64,000 bases of DNA from Paenibacillus_D tarimensis_A (GTDB lineage: Bacteria; Bacillota; Bacilli; Paenibacillales; Paenibacillaceae): assembly GCA_041281825.1 (NCBI GenBank), contig CP166298.1:3472001-3536000 (forward strand), written 5' to 3'. Both the position numbers and the translations under genes were made by a program. This document shows, piece after piece, positions 32,565 through 40,939 of the stretch. The notes under the pieces are model-generated. The model was not told the DNA's origin, ran no database searches, and worked only from the letters and a program-made list of their open reading frames with translations. Positions within the stretch are counted from its first letter, which is position 1. Every line of letters starts with the position of its first letter.

Positions 32565-34568
32565 CTATTTTACGATCGCACCGTTAGGCATACTGTCCGG
32601 GACGGTAGCCAGTGTCAATTGTTCGTCCTGCGAAGCAGCCAGTATCATCCCTTGCGACATCTCGCCGCGCAGCTTCACGGGCTTCAGATTCGTTACGCAA
32701 ACGACCTTGCGGCCGATAAGTTCTTCCGGTTTATAGTACTTTGCGATTCCGGATACAACCTGTCTGCGTTCCGAGCCCAAATCAAGCTGCAGCTTAAGCA
32801 GCTTGTCGGCTTTAAGCACCGGTTCCGCTGCAATGATTTGCGCGACGCGAAGCTCAATTTTGGCGAACTCATCAATCGAAATTTCCGGCAAATGCTCGAT
32901 CGTTTGCTGCTCCGCTGCGGCTATTGGAGCCTCTGCAGCTGCAGGCTCCTTGGCGGTATTCAACCCATCCTTTGCAGCAGTCCCGCCGGACATTGCCGAA
33001 GCGATATAAGCGACTTCGTCCTCCGTTTCCAGCCGTGGGAAGATCGGGTTTCCTTTGCTTACCCTCGTTCCTTGCGGCAATCGGCCAAACGATTTGGCGC
33101 TGTCCCAAGCTGTCAGCTCGTTTGAAGTTATGCCGAGCTGCTCCCATATCGCCCGAGGCGCATGAGTAAGGAACGGCTGCAGCAGGATCGATGCGATCCG
33201 CAGCGATTCCGCCAGATGGTGCATGACGGAGCCGAGCTCTGCGGAACGTGCGGGGTCTTTGGCAAGCACCCAAGGCTGCGTTTCATCAATATATTTATTC
33301 GTACGGCTGACCAGTTGCCAGATCGCGGCGAGCGCTACGGAAAATTCCATCTTCTCCATCGCTTCTTCCACCTGGGCAACCGTTTCAGCGGCAACGGCGG
33401 CTAGCGGTCGATCGAATGCCGTAACTTCTCCGCCATACCCCGGTATAACCCCGTCAAAATATTTTTCGATCATAGCAACGGTCCGGTTCAGCAAATTGCC
33501 CAAATCATTCGCCAAATCGAAGTTAATCCGTTCAACAAAATTTTCCGGTGTAAACGTTCCGTCCGCTCCGAACGGAACTTCACGAAGCAAGTAATAACGA
33601 AGCGCATCCAGTCCATACCGTTCGATCAACATGACAGGATCCACCACATTGCCCTTCGATTTGGACATCTTGCCGTCCTTCATTAACAGCCAGCCATGGG
33701 CAAACACCTTTCTCGGCAGCGGCAGATCGAGCGCCATCAGCATGATGGGCCAATAAATCGTATGAAAGCGGACGATCTCCTTGCCTACTAAATGTACATC
33801 CGCCGGCCAAAAGCTGCGGAATTTTCCGTCGTCATCCGTATCGTAGCCGAGTGCGGTAGTGTAATTTGAAAGCGCATCGATCCATACATAGATTACGTGC
33901 TTCGGATCGCCCGGCACCTTGATGCCCCAATCAAATGTCGTTCGCGATACGGCCAAATCCTCTAATCCCGGCTTGATAAAATTGTTGATCATCTCGTTCT
34001 TCCGCGATTCCGGCTGGATAAAATCAGGATGCTCCTCGTAGTATTGCAGCAATCGATCCGCATATTTGCTCATCCGGAAGAAATAGCTTTCTTCCTTGAC
34101 AAGCTCCACAGGCCGGCCGCAATCAGGACAGTTGCCCTGAACCAGCTGACGCTCCAGAAAGAACGATTCACACGGCGTACAATACCAGCCTTCGTATGTA
34201 CCCTTGTAAATGTCGCCTTGCCGCAGCAGCCGGTCAAAAATCCGCCCAACGACCTCTTTGTGCCGATCCTCTGTCGTTCTGATAAAATCATCATTGGATA
34301 TTTCAAGCTTCGCCCACAGATTTTTGATGCCCTCAACAATATTGTCGACGAATTGCTGCGGCGTTTCACCGCGCTCCTTGGCCTTTCGTTCAATCTTCTG
34401 GCCATGCTCGTCCGTTCCGGTTAAATACCAAACACGGTAACCGCGAAGGCGCTTATAACGGGCCATTGCATCGCCGGCTACCGTCGTGTAGGCATGCCCG
34501 ATATGAAGCTTATCGCTTGGATAATAGATCGGCGTTGTGATGTAGTATGTTTTTTCCTGAGTCGTCAC
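32565..34568 (-). CDS. metG: Methionyl-tRNA synthetase
   Basis: Class I synthetase. 'YYPSDKLHIGHAYTT' (HIGH) lies near residue 20, one zinc knuckle 'CTPCESFFLERQLVQGNCPDCGRP' near 127-150, 'GKMSKSKGNV' (KMSKS) near 300, and a C-terminal tRNA-binding (Trbp111-like) domain from about 565 with 'FAKIELRVAQIIAAEPVLKADKLLKLQLDLG'. GTG 34568 has GGAGG 8 nt upstream and gives 667 residues; the longer frame enters the T-box. Expression is controlled by that T-box. Confidence 0.96.
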   Translation of the reverse strand: MTTQEKTYYITTPIYYPSDKLHIGHAYTTVAGDAMARYKRLRGYRVWYLTGTDEHGQKIERKAKERGETPQQFVDNIVEGIKNLWAKLEISNDDFIRTTEDRHKEVVGRIFDRLLRQGDIYKGTYEGWYCTPCESFFLERQLVQGNCPDCGRPVELVKEESYFFRMSKYADRLLQYYEEHPDFIQPESRKNEMINNFIKPGLEDLAVSRTTFDWGIKVPGDPKHVIYVWIDALSNYTTALGYDTDDDGKFRSFWPADVHLVGKEIVRFHTIYWPIMLMALDLPLPRKVFAHGWLLMKDGKMSKSKGNVVDPVMLIERYGLDALRYYLLREVPFGADGTFTPENFVERINFDLANDLGNLLNRTVAMIEKYFDGVIPGYGGEVTAFDRPLAAVAAETVAQVEEAMEKMEFSVALAAIWQLVSRTNKYIDETQPWVLAKDPARSAELGSVMHHLAESLRIASILLQPFLTHAPRAIWEQLGITSNELTAWDSAKSFGRLPQGTRVSKGNPIFPRLETEDEVAYIASAMSGGTAAKDGLNTAKEPAAAEAPIAAAEQQTIEHLPEISIDEFAKIELRVAQIIAAEPVLKADKLLKLQLDLGSERRQVVSGIAKYYKPEELIGRKVVCVTNLKPVKLRGEMSQGMILAASQDEQLTLATVPDSMPNGAIVK

Positions 34569-34615
34569 TGTTATTCCCTCCCGATTGGGTATATTTACTC
34601 TTATATCATGCAAAA

Positions 34616-34890
34616 AAGGCTCTCGTCCACATGGGACGAGAGCCTTCACTCACGCGGTACCACCCAATTTCCTCCCGGCCTTGCGGCTCGGAAGCTCCAT
34701 CTGCCGTCCATCGACGGCACCGTCGTTATCGCCGACAATACGCTTCTCCCTTACCGGATGCCTGTCGGCTGCCCGGCTCGAAAGAAGATCCTCCCGGACC
34801 ATATTCCAAAGCGGCTAACATACCGGTTCGCAGCTCCCCCGGCTCTCTGAAATGCGCCCTTCTTTGTACTCATCCGCTCATTGGATGTTG
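34616..34890 (-). promoter_or_regulatory. T-box riboswitch controlling metG
   Basis: The T-box sequence AATTGGGTGGTACCGCG is at 34653-34669, followed by a terminator stem AAGGCTCTCGTCC…GGACGAGAGCCTT and a T-run (34611-34646). Upstream, stem I shows GAGTACAAAG (GA motif) near 34870 and AGAGAGCCGGGG with GAACCGG. A Met specifier ATG in TGGAATATGGTCC (near 34800) fits, though a second ATG is close by. Uncharged tRNA-Met should favour antitermination. Confidence 0.92.
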
Positions 34891-34955
34891 AATTATTCGT
34901 TCATACACAGCTTCAAACTTCTATGACAAAATATACCGGAAGTCGCCCGCAAATG

Positions 34956-35171
34956 TCAAGCAGGCGGAACAGGATCAATTCCTCCCGGGTGAAAAGGATG
35001 ACATTTGCAAATCCGCTTAACTGTCAGCCATGAGCCTTTGACCGCCCCATGCTTCTCTAACGCTTCCAGCGCATAGGCGGAGCACGTCGGGTAAAAACGG
35101 CAGGTCGGCGGTTTCAGCGGTGAAACGAACCTTCGGTAGAACCGGACTGGCAACTGCAATGCTTTACGCAT
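34956..35171 (-). CDS. yidD: Membrane protein insertion efficiency factor YidD
   Basis: 71 residues with the diagnostic pattern 'RFYRRFVSPLKPPTCRFYPTCSAYALEALEKHG' and 'ICKCHPFHPGGIDPVP'. Three conserved cysteines are present. It has an amphipathic N-terminal helix. The ATG at 35171 has GGAGG 8 nt upstream. It follows zur closely on the same strand. Confidence 0.93.
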   Translation of the reverse strand: MRKALQLPVRFYRRFVSPLKPPTCRFYPTCSAYALEALEKHGAVKGSWLTVKRICKCHPFHPGGIDPVPPA

Positions 35172-35201
35172 CCCGTGCACCTCCGTTGCTTCCTTATTCG
35201 T

Positions 35202-35630
35202 TCAATTGCCCGCATCGTCCTGCTGACATTCGCTGCAGTAACCGAATACTTCGAATTTATGTTTGACAACCTGGAAATTCTCCGGTACATTCGTCTGTTC
35301 CATCGGACAAAATGTGATCGGATACGTCTTCCCGCATTGCAGACATATTAAATGGTGATGATGATGGTGTTCGCGGCAGTGAAGCTTGAATTTGACGCCT
35401 TCTTCAAACACCACCTGCTCCAATACGTCCAATTCCTCCAAAATGCGAAGATTCCGGTAGACCGTATCAAAGCTTAATCCCGAGTAGAATTTCCCCATGT
35501 AATCATACACATCTTTGGGCGATAAATACCCCGGCGTATCCGCAAACAAAGCGGCCAACGTTTTGCGTTGATCGGTGACTCGCAGCCCTTTGCCGGACAT
35601 AATTCGGATAATCTCATCTGTCGTTAACAA
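35202..35630 (-). CDS. zur: Zinc uptake regulator Zur (Fur family)
   Basis: Zinc-dependent repressor. 142 residues. The N-terminal winged helix has 'LSFDTVYRNLRILEEL'; the C-terminal half has 'HCREHHHHHHLICLQCGKTYPITFCPMEQ' and 'HKFEVFGYCSEC', giving two CxxC structural zinc sites and a poly-His stretch. The 'CPMEQ' and 'SFDTVYRNL' features match Bacillus Zur better than Fur or PerR. Its predicted target is the Zur box of the znu operon 3 kb away. Confidence 0.9.
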   Translation of the reverse strand: MLTTDEIIRIMSGKGLRVTDQRKTLAALFADTPGYLSPKDVYDYMGKFYSGLSFDTVYRNLRILEELDVLEQVVFEEGVKFKLHCREHHHHHHLICLQCGKTYPITFCPMEQTNVPENFQVVKHKFEVFGYCSECQQDDAGN

Positions 35631-35663
35631 TGAATACCCTCCGCACGTATCGTTTCTCTACTC

Positions 35664-35692
35664 ATAATGCCCGAAAATCTACCGTTCGTCAA
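35664..35692 (-). promoter_or_regulatory. Promoter of zur-yidD
   Basis: Minus strand TTGACG (35687-35692), 17 nt, CATTAT (35664-35669). No Zur-like palindrome seen next to it. Confidence 0.6.
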
Positions 35693-35735
35693 ATATGGAC
35701 GTACGGATTGCCGGCTTGAAGGCGTTCGCCCCAAC

Positions 35736-35785
35736 ATAAAACCTCTAACCGGCCGTTTATAGGTTCCGCTGGTTAGAGGTTTTAT
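35736..35785 (-). terminator. Intrinsic terminator after the stalk/PKD-domain gene
   Basis: A 15-bp perfect stem (ATAAAACCTCTAACC with its complement) and a 20-nt loop; the T-rich end lies within and after the stem. About 45 nt after the gene. Confidence 0.7.
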
Positions 35786-35829
35786 CGATCGTTTGCCCCA
35801 GTAGAGACAGTCTGTTATAAAAGACGGTA

Positions 35830-37803
35830 TTAGTTCTTAAGTTCCGGCAGCGGTGAAAATACTAATTGAAGAGGAAGATTGCTGCCCGAAGCGGCTACGA
35901 ATGATATATCAACCGTTTCTTGAAAGTTTCCCGTCCGGTAGAGTACACCAACTTCATTCTGGTCTTTCAGTATGCTGTTATCGGTCGTATTCACGACTTT
36001 GCCGTTTATAAGGAAAGCTCCGGCGTAATGGCCGCCGCGCGGATTGAGTGCGATCAGCGTACGCGGCGCTACTTCGACCTTCATTTTGTAAAGAACGCCA
36101 AAATTGCCTCTATTGAGCTCCATATAACCCGTTATACCGTCGATACCTTCCAAAAATTTGTCGATATAACGGTCGCCAAGCGGAACCCGCTGCGGCTTTT
36201 CGCCGAGCACCCCGTCGATTTCGAGCACACGGTCGGCCCCGAAGAACGTTCCGCGCGCATGAATATCATCTCTATCCAAATGTCTTAAAGTTGGAAGCGC
36301 ATCAATCGGATTTTTGTCGCCTTCGACGACAATGACCCGAAATTCAACATACGAATCCGCAATCAGATCCGCGTATGCGCTCATGACTTGCCCCGGCTTG
36401 AGCGGAACCTGGCTCATTTCCGGAATGAGGATTTTGGTCTCACCCGGCTGTAATGAAACGGCCTCGTTATCCCTCGGATCCAGGATCGAGCTGAAATATC
36501 TGGATACGGCAAGCTTGCCGCTCGTTGACACATACGTATTCGGTCCTCCCATTCCGAACGCCGTCGTACTCACGCGGGCAACCGATTCGTTCGGATTGGT
36601 CGCAACCAGATACATCTTCAGGTTCTTTGTCGTTCCGTTCTGGTTGTGAAACAGGAAGCGTATTTTGCCGTCGAGCCTGTCATAGAATGCAATGCCTTCA
36701 CCCCTCAGCGTTTCCGGGCTGTTGCTCCGCGCAAGCCAAACCTGTTCCGGATAAACGCTGTACATGACCTCTTCGTATCTAAGGACGGAAGACCCCGATA
36801 TCGGAAATTTACTGCCCGCAGGCGTAAACAGCGGATAGTACTCTTCCGGCGTATACAACACCTCGTCCGTAACCGTAATTCGCTGAAAAACACTATTCGT
36901 CGCTCCGTGCCGGTCTTCCACTTCCAGGGAGATGATGTAGTCGCCGGACTCGAAAAATACAGGTTCCTTGCCCGACCATGTCTTGCGGACGATACTGTTT
37001 TCCTCATCGTAGCTGCTTTCCATGTAAAGTACGGGTTCGCCAATACGATATACCGTTTTGTCCGTGGAAAATGCGGCAACCGGCGGTTCGTTCGGTTTCA
37101 GGACGCGGATCGTTACGCTGTACGGATCACTCCACTGGTAACGGTCGTCCATCACCCATCTCGTAATCGTATACTCGCCCGGTTCGGCGTAGATGTCCTG
37201 CTTTCCTTCCCACCGTTCATCGAGTATTTTCCTCCCGGTCGGGCTGGAAGCATGATCGACAAAAATGACTCTCGTCTGTCCTGCATAAATCTCATCCGTC
37301 AACAAGCTGAATGTCGCTTTTGGAATACTGGTCCACGAGAACGTCATCTCCGAATCTTTCAACGTCAGCTTGCTGCCCGTTAGATTCGCCCAAGTACGAA
37401 GCGGTATCATCATATAGCCCTTCTGAATGAATACCGTACCTGAAGATTTGACGATTTTACCGTTAACCTTAATATTTGCGGAATTCGGTGTAAACCGGAT
37501 TTCAAGCTCGTCATTTCTTGCAATCGATTCCTTAGTCTTCGCTTCATATGAAACTTTAAAGCCGTATACTTTCGCAATGCTGCTGAAGGGGGCGTACGAG
37601 ACGCCGTCCTTGAAGGTTGTCGGTTGAACCGCTTGTATGGTTTGCCCGTTGTAAATCATTTCGCTGCTGTTCTTTTTCAGCACAAGCTGATCGGTAGCGG
37701 CGTCGGCATCAACAACCGGTACAGGCAGCGCGTCAAAAGCGGCAATGCTAAATAAAGTAACTATCAGCAGCCGCATAAACGATTTTTGCAATAACGATTT
37801 CAT
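35830..37803 (-). CDS. Secreted protein with copper-amine-oxidase-like (stalk) domain and PKD-type repeats
   Basis: 657 residues from ATG 37803 (AAGGAGACGGAG upstream). A signal peptide covers about residues 1-36. Residues about 40-155 form the stalk domain seen in many Paenibacillus exoproteins ('MIYNGQTIQ…YAPFSSIAKVYGFKVSYE…MIPLRTWANLTGS'). Two PKD-like modules follow ('PGEYTITRWVMDDRYQWSDPYSVTIRV' and 'ESGDYIISLEVEDRHGATNSVFQRITV'). The rest (about 310-657) is beta-rich and not recognised. No catalytic motif or anchor was seen. Likely a cell-surface binding or matrix protein; that is inference. Confidence 0.75.
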   Translation of the reverse strand: MKSLLQKSFMRLLIVTLFSIAAFDALPVPVVDADAATDQLVLKKNSSEMIYNGQTIQAVQPTTFKDGVSYAPFSSIAKVYGFKVSYEAKTKESIARNDELEIRFTPNSANIKVNGKIVKSSGTVFIQKGYMMIPLRTWANLTGSKLTLKDSEMTFSWTSIPKATFSLLTDEIYAGQTRVIFVDHASSPTGRKILDERWEGKQDIYAEPGEYTITRWVMDDRYQWSDPYSVTIRVLKPNEPPVAAFSTDKTVYRIGEPVLYMESSYDEENSIVRKTWSGKEPVFFESGDYIISLEVEDRHGATNSVFQRITVTDEVLYTPEEYYPLFTPAGSKFPISGSSVLRYEEVMYSVYPEQVWLARSNSPETLRGEGIAFYDRLDGKIRFLFHNQNGTTKNLKMYLVATNPNESVARVSTTAFGMGGPNTYVSTSGKLAVSRYFSSILDPRDNEAVSLQPGETKILIPEMSQVPLKPGQVMSAYADLIADSYVEFRVIVVEGDKNPIDALPTLRHLDRDDIHARGTFFGADRVLEIDGVLGEKPQRVPLGDRYIDKFLEGIDGITGYMELNRGNFGVLYKMKVEVAPRTLIALNPRGGHYAGAFLINGKVVNTTDNSILKDQNEVGVLYRTGNFQETVDISFVAASGSNLPLQLVFSPLPELKN

Positions 37804-37946
37804 ACTCCGTCTCCTTTTTGTCTCTCTCATGGTATGCCTCTCCCCGGCTAAAAACTGCACGTAGGTTTGACGCTAAATGACAGGGAAAAGTTGCGGAGCT
37901 AAGAAGGAAATTTTTTGAAATCGTTACAGAATAATCTTTTCAAGCG

Positions 37947-38168
37947 TTATCCATTGAGCTTCATATTCATCACAAAGCTCGCGGACATAGCCGTGAACAA
38001 CACAATAGACAAAATCGCAAGAATGTTCCTCCGCTTTTGCAAATTGCCGATCCTTTCGGCCGCCGCACCGTTCTCTTTCGCTTCGGTCAGCGCCCGATGA
38101 CTGAACAACATCGCAATTAACGCCGTCACAAAGGCAACATTTATGATAAACCATATCGCCTGCAACAC
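37947..38168 (-). CDS. Small membrane protein, function unknown
   Basis: 73 residues: hydrophobic segment (about 4-22), a charged helix 'RALTEAKENGAAAERIGNLQKRRN' and a second hydrophobic segment (about 48-68). It starts at GTG 38168 or TTG 38165, with AAGGAGG upstream. No family recognised. Confidence 0.65.
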   Translation of the reverse strand: MLQAIWFIINVAFVTALIAMLFSHRALTEAKENGAAAERIGNLQKRRNILAILSIVLFTAMSASFVMNMKLNG

Positions 38169-38266
38169 AGCCCCTCCTTCTGATATTTGTTCTCCGTACA
38201 GTATGTCGGCCTACGCCTGCTCCGATGGCTGACTATTCAAGCTCATACATGAAAACCGGTAGCAGG

Positions 38267-38298
38267 AAAAAAAACCTGACGGCAGTGTTACGTCAGGT
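38267..38298 (-). terminator. Intrinsic terminator after the 66-residue membrane protein gene
   Basis: Minus strand ACCTGACG-(9 nt)-CGTCAGGT followed by TTTTTTT. Confidence 0.85.
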
Positions 38299-38330
38299 CT
38301 TTGTCCCATAGGGTTCATCTGATGCGGTCT

Positions 38331-38531
38331 TCATGCGAACCACGTATTGATAATATACGCAAAGACCCCAGCGCTAATAATCGCACCGGTAAAGGATAAC
38401 CAGCCGGTCCGGAACCTCTGTTGAAACATCCGCAAAATCCCGAAGCTCAGCAAACCGAAAATCAGTAAAATAAAAACGGCTGCCGTAACGAACAGGCCCG
38501 CTGAAACATTGCTGACATCTACCAAGGACAC
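38331..38531 (-). CDS. Small membrane protein, function unknown
   Basis: About 66 residues with two hydrophobic segments (about 9-32 and 45-62) separated by a basic loop 'RMFQQRFRTGW'. GTG 38531 is preferred because GGAG lies 8 nt upstream; an ATG eight codons earlier is possible. It is followed by a strong terminator, so it is probably expressed alone. Confidence 0.6.
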   Translation of the reverse strand: MSLVDVSNVSAGLFVTAAVFILLIFGLLSFGILRMFQQRFRTGWLSFTGAIISAGVFAYIINTWFA

Positions 38532-38700
38532 CTCATTCACTCCCTGCTTGAACATTCAACCTCTTGATAAGTGAATTATATAGGAATAATGAAGCCGATT
38601 CCAGCAGGTATCTCGGACAAATATGTGACAAATGTATCCCCAAGAAGCGCCGATCCGGGCTAATGCGTAAATTACTCCGGTTACGGTACAGACGTCCATA

Positions 38701-38728
38701 ACGAATCAACGCCACCTACATACATTAG
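38701..38728 (+). promoter_or_regulatory. SigK-type sporulation promoter
   Basis: AAC (38701-38703), 16 nt, CATACATTA (38720-38728). This fits the SigK pattern mAC-16/17-CATAnnnTA exactly, and the -10 also suits SigE. It lies 50 nt before the YjcZ-like gene. Confidence 0.6.
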
Positions 38729-38776
38729 GAGTGTGATAACAATGATCACAAAAACATCATTCAGGAGGAATGTACT

Positions 38777-38902
38777 GTGGGATACCCTGTAGGTGGTGCT
38801 GGTGTCGGTTGCGGGCCTGTTGGCGGATTCTTCACTAGCGTTGGTGTCATTCTTGTACTTTACATTTTGCTGGTTATCGTTCTGCGCGCCGGCTGGTTCT
38901 AA
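38777..38902 (+). CDS. YjcZ-like small sporulation protein
   Basis: 41 residues, MGYPVGGAGVGCGPVGG… followed by a hydrophobic helix ending in LLVIVLRAGWF. The Gly/Tyr-rich head and the 'FVLLYILLVIV'-like tail are typical of the YjcZ family of tiny spore or sporulation membrane proteins. GTG 38777 has AGGAGG exactly 8 nt upstream. The SigK-like promoter upstream and a hairpin downstream make a complete single-gene unit. Confidence 0.8.
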   Translation: MGYPVGGAGVGCGPVGGFFTSVGVILVLYILLVIVLRAGWF

Positions 38903-38915
38903 GAATCGGCGGATC

Positions 38916-38943
38916 AAGGCCGGGGAGCTGACTCCCCGGCCTT
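38916..38943. terminator. Hairpin terminator between the YjcZ-like gene and the GH15 gene
   Basis: AAGGCCGGGGAG-CTGA-CTCCCCGGCCTT, a perfect 12-bp stem, serving both converging genes. A smaller hairpin CCTTAC-GCCGT-GTAAGG overlaps its right end. Neither has a long T-run. Confidence 0.65.
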
Positions 38944-38959
38944 ACGCCGTGTAAGGCGG

Positions 38960-40939
38960 TCAATCGGCGCTCTGTGTTTGTCCGGACAACTCCGCATATT
39001 TCTTTACATACTTGCACACGCTCTGCACATAGGTGGCGTGAGACCAGGTGAGCGGCGCGACCGACAAAGGGCTGCCGTCATAAGGATTCAACTGCTCCGG
39101 CAAAATGCCGCTTTCGAGCGCATGACGCTCAACCCACAGCAGCGTCTGCCGCGGCACATTCAGATCTTCGAGACACCTGGCGGAGTCGATCTCGAAGTTA
39201 GCCACCCACAAAGAGCAAATGATCCATGGATTGCCGGGCACCTGTTCGATTTCTCCGGACTGCTGGAAATAGTAATCGTTTGTATATCTCGCAATGCCGC
39301 CGACCTCGGTTTGTACGGAAAGCCCCCGCTTGATCGCCTGCATCGTCCTAACGACCCGCTCATCGTCAACCGGCAGCACGCCGAATTCGAGAATGCCGAA
39401 CATGCTGCTCTCCAGCGTCATATCCTTGACCCAGCCGTGCTCCTTCATGATTAATCCTCGTGCGAACCGCCCTGCTTCCTCATCCCACAGATGGGTGATG
39501 ATCGCCTCTTTCATTTTTTCCGCCGTTTGCCTGTAATGATCGCTTCTTTCATAGTCCCCGAACAAATCGGTGAAGTAAGCCGCAGCCATTAGACCGCCGT
39601 ATACCGAAGCGGCCGTATACGTCCAGATCCCGTACCGCTCCTCCCACAGGTCATAGCTTGGTTTAGGCAAATCTAGAGAATGCTCGATATAATTACTTAA
39701 GAAATATGCCGCTTTGCGGATCAAATTAACATAAAGCGATTGCGGCAGCTCGATCACTTGGTGGCGGGTATAATCTTTCCACAGCGCATGTAATACCAGC
39801 GCGGTCTCGTCCTCCTGCAGCGGAATCCGCTCGCTCCCCTGAACGATGTAAGGGTGCCAGCTAGATCCGACCGTTCCGTCCGGGTTGTATTTGTGATATA
39901 GATATCCTTCCGGAGACAATGCTTCGGCACAGAAATGGAAAAACTGCGCAATGACGCTTTGGTAGCCGGCAAGCGACATCGCATCGGCAATCAACGCGCC
40001 GTCGCGCGGCCACATATAACTGTAATGATCCCGGTTATATTGCAAAATATCGGTATCGTTTGCCGCCATAATCGCGCCCCGCTCGTCAATTTGCGTCCTG
40101 ACGATGAGCAGGCTTTTTTTATACAGCCTCACCACTTCTTCCGGCAAATCGCCGTAATCTACCTCTGCGCGTGTCAGCCAATGCTTCCAGTAGATCACAA
40201 TCCGGCTCAGCAGCTTCTCCGGATGACTATCCTGAACGTATTTGTTCAGGCTCTTTACTTCTTCCAAATCTTTACCGATCGACATCCAGTAGTAGACAGA
40301 CTTGTTGCTATTGGCCGTCACTTTCGTGTGGAAGCTTATCGTACTGTCGACCGAGCCCTGGGAAATGGAATTCCCCATTAAAACGCCGTCCTCGGCATCT
40401 CTCCACGTTCCTTCGGCCGAACCGAACCGTTTAATTCCGGTTGAATATTGACACATCCCCCCTTCGTCGGAGAAGCCGTTAAACATGAAATAAGAAGATC
40501 GTTTATAATGAAACAGCGTATGGTTTTCGGGATAATAGGCGGCCGTGTCGCCAACCTCCGACCCGTCGATCATCAGATCTTGATGAAAGAACAAGCGAAC
40601 CTCTCTTTCTTTCTCTACACGGGAACGGATATCGATCCGTTTAATATATATGCATTCGCGCTGGTGGATCCCGTCATTGATATGAAGCTCCAGGCCGAGA
40701 CAGTCGTTGCTTGCGGTCACATCCGTTACAAGAGAATCTTCGATATAACCGTAACGAATATCCCATTCGGGCTCATCCAGCCATGAAAATATGCCGTCCA
40801 CCCATACGCCAAAGCGGCAGCGCTGGCCCCCGACATGATTTAATTGACCGACATAGGGATAATAAATATCGCGGATATAACCGTGATTGTCCAGATTAAC
40901 AAGCAGCTTTCCATTTCCCACTACCAGATGACGGGGCAT
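38960..40939 (-). CDS. Glycoside hydrolase family 15 (glucoamylase-type) protein
   Basis: 659 residues. An N-terminal beta-sandwich (about 1-260) is followed by an (alpha/alpha)6 barrel with 'YNRDHYSYMWPRDGALIADAMSLAGY' near 305-330, 'YDLWEERYGIWTYTAASVYGGL' near 430-450 (catalytic Glu expected here) and 'LPEQLNPYDGSPLSVAPLTWSHATYV' near the C-terminus (second catalytic Glu region). No signal peptide, so it acts in the cytoplasm. Its ATG overlaps the glgA stop (TAATG). Predicted to release glucose from glycogen or maltodextrin in place of a phosphorylase. Confidence 0.88.
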   Translation of the reverse strand: MPRHLVVGNGKLLVNLDNHGYIRDIYYPYVGQLNHVGGQRCRFGVWVDGIFSWLDEPEWDIRYGYIEDSLVTDVTASNDCLGLELHINDGIHQRECIYIKRIDIRSRVEKEREVRLFFHQDLMIDGSEVGDTAAYYPENHTLFHYKRSSYFMFNGFSDEGGMCQYSTGIKRFGSAEGTWRDAEDGVLMGNSISQGSVDSTISFHTKVTANSNKSVYYWMSIGKDLEEVKSLNKYVQDSHPEKLLSRIVIYWKHWLTRAEVDYGDLPEEVVRLYKKSLLIVRTQIDERGAIMAANDTDILQYNRDHYSYMWPRDGALIADAMSLAGYQSVIAQFFHFCAEALSPEGYLYHKYNPDGTVGSSWHPYIVQGSERIPLQEDETALVLHALWKDYTRHQVIELPQSLYVNLIRKAAYFLSNYIEHSLDLPKPSYDLWEERYGIWTYTAASVYGGLMAAAYFTDLFGDYERSDHYRQTAEKMKEAIITHLWDEEAGRFARGLIMKEHGWVKDMTLESSMFGILEFGVLPVDDERVVRTMQAIKRGLSVQTEVGGIARYTNDYYFQQSGEIEQVPGNPWIICSLWVANFEIDSARCLEDLNVPRQTLLWVERHALESGILPEQLNPYDGSPLSVAPLTWSHATYVQSVCKYVKKYAELSGQTQSAD

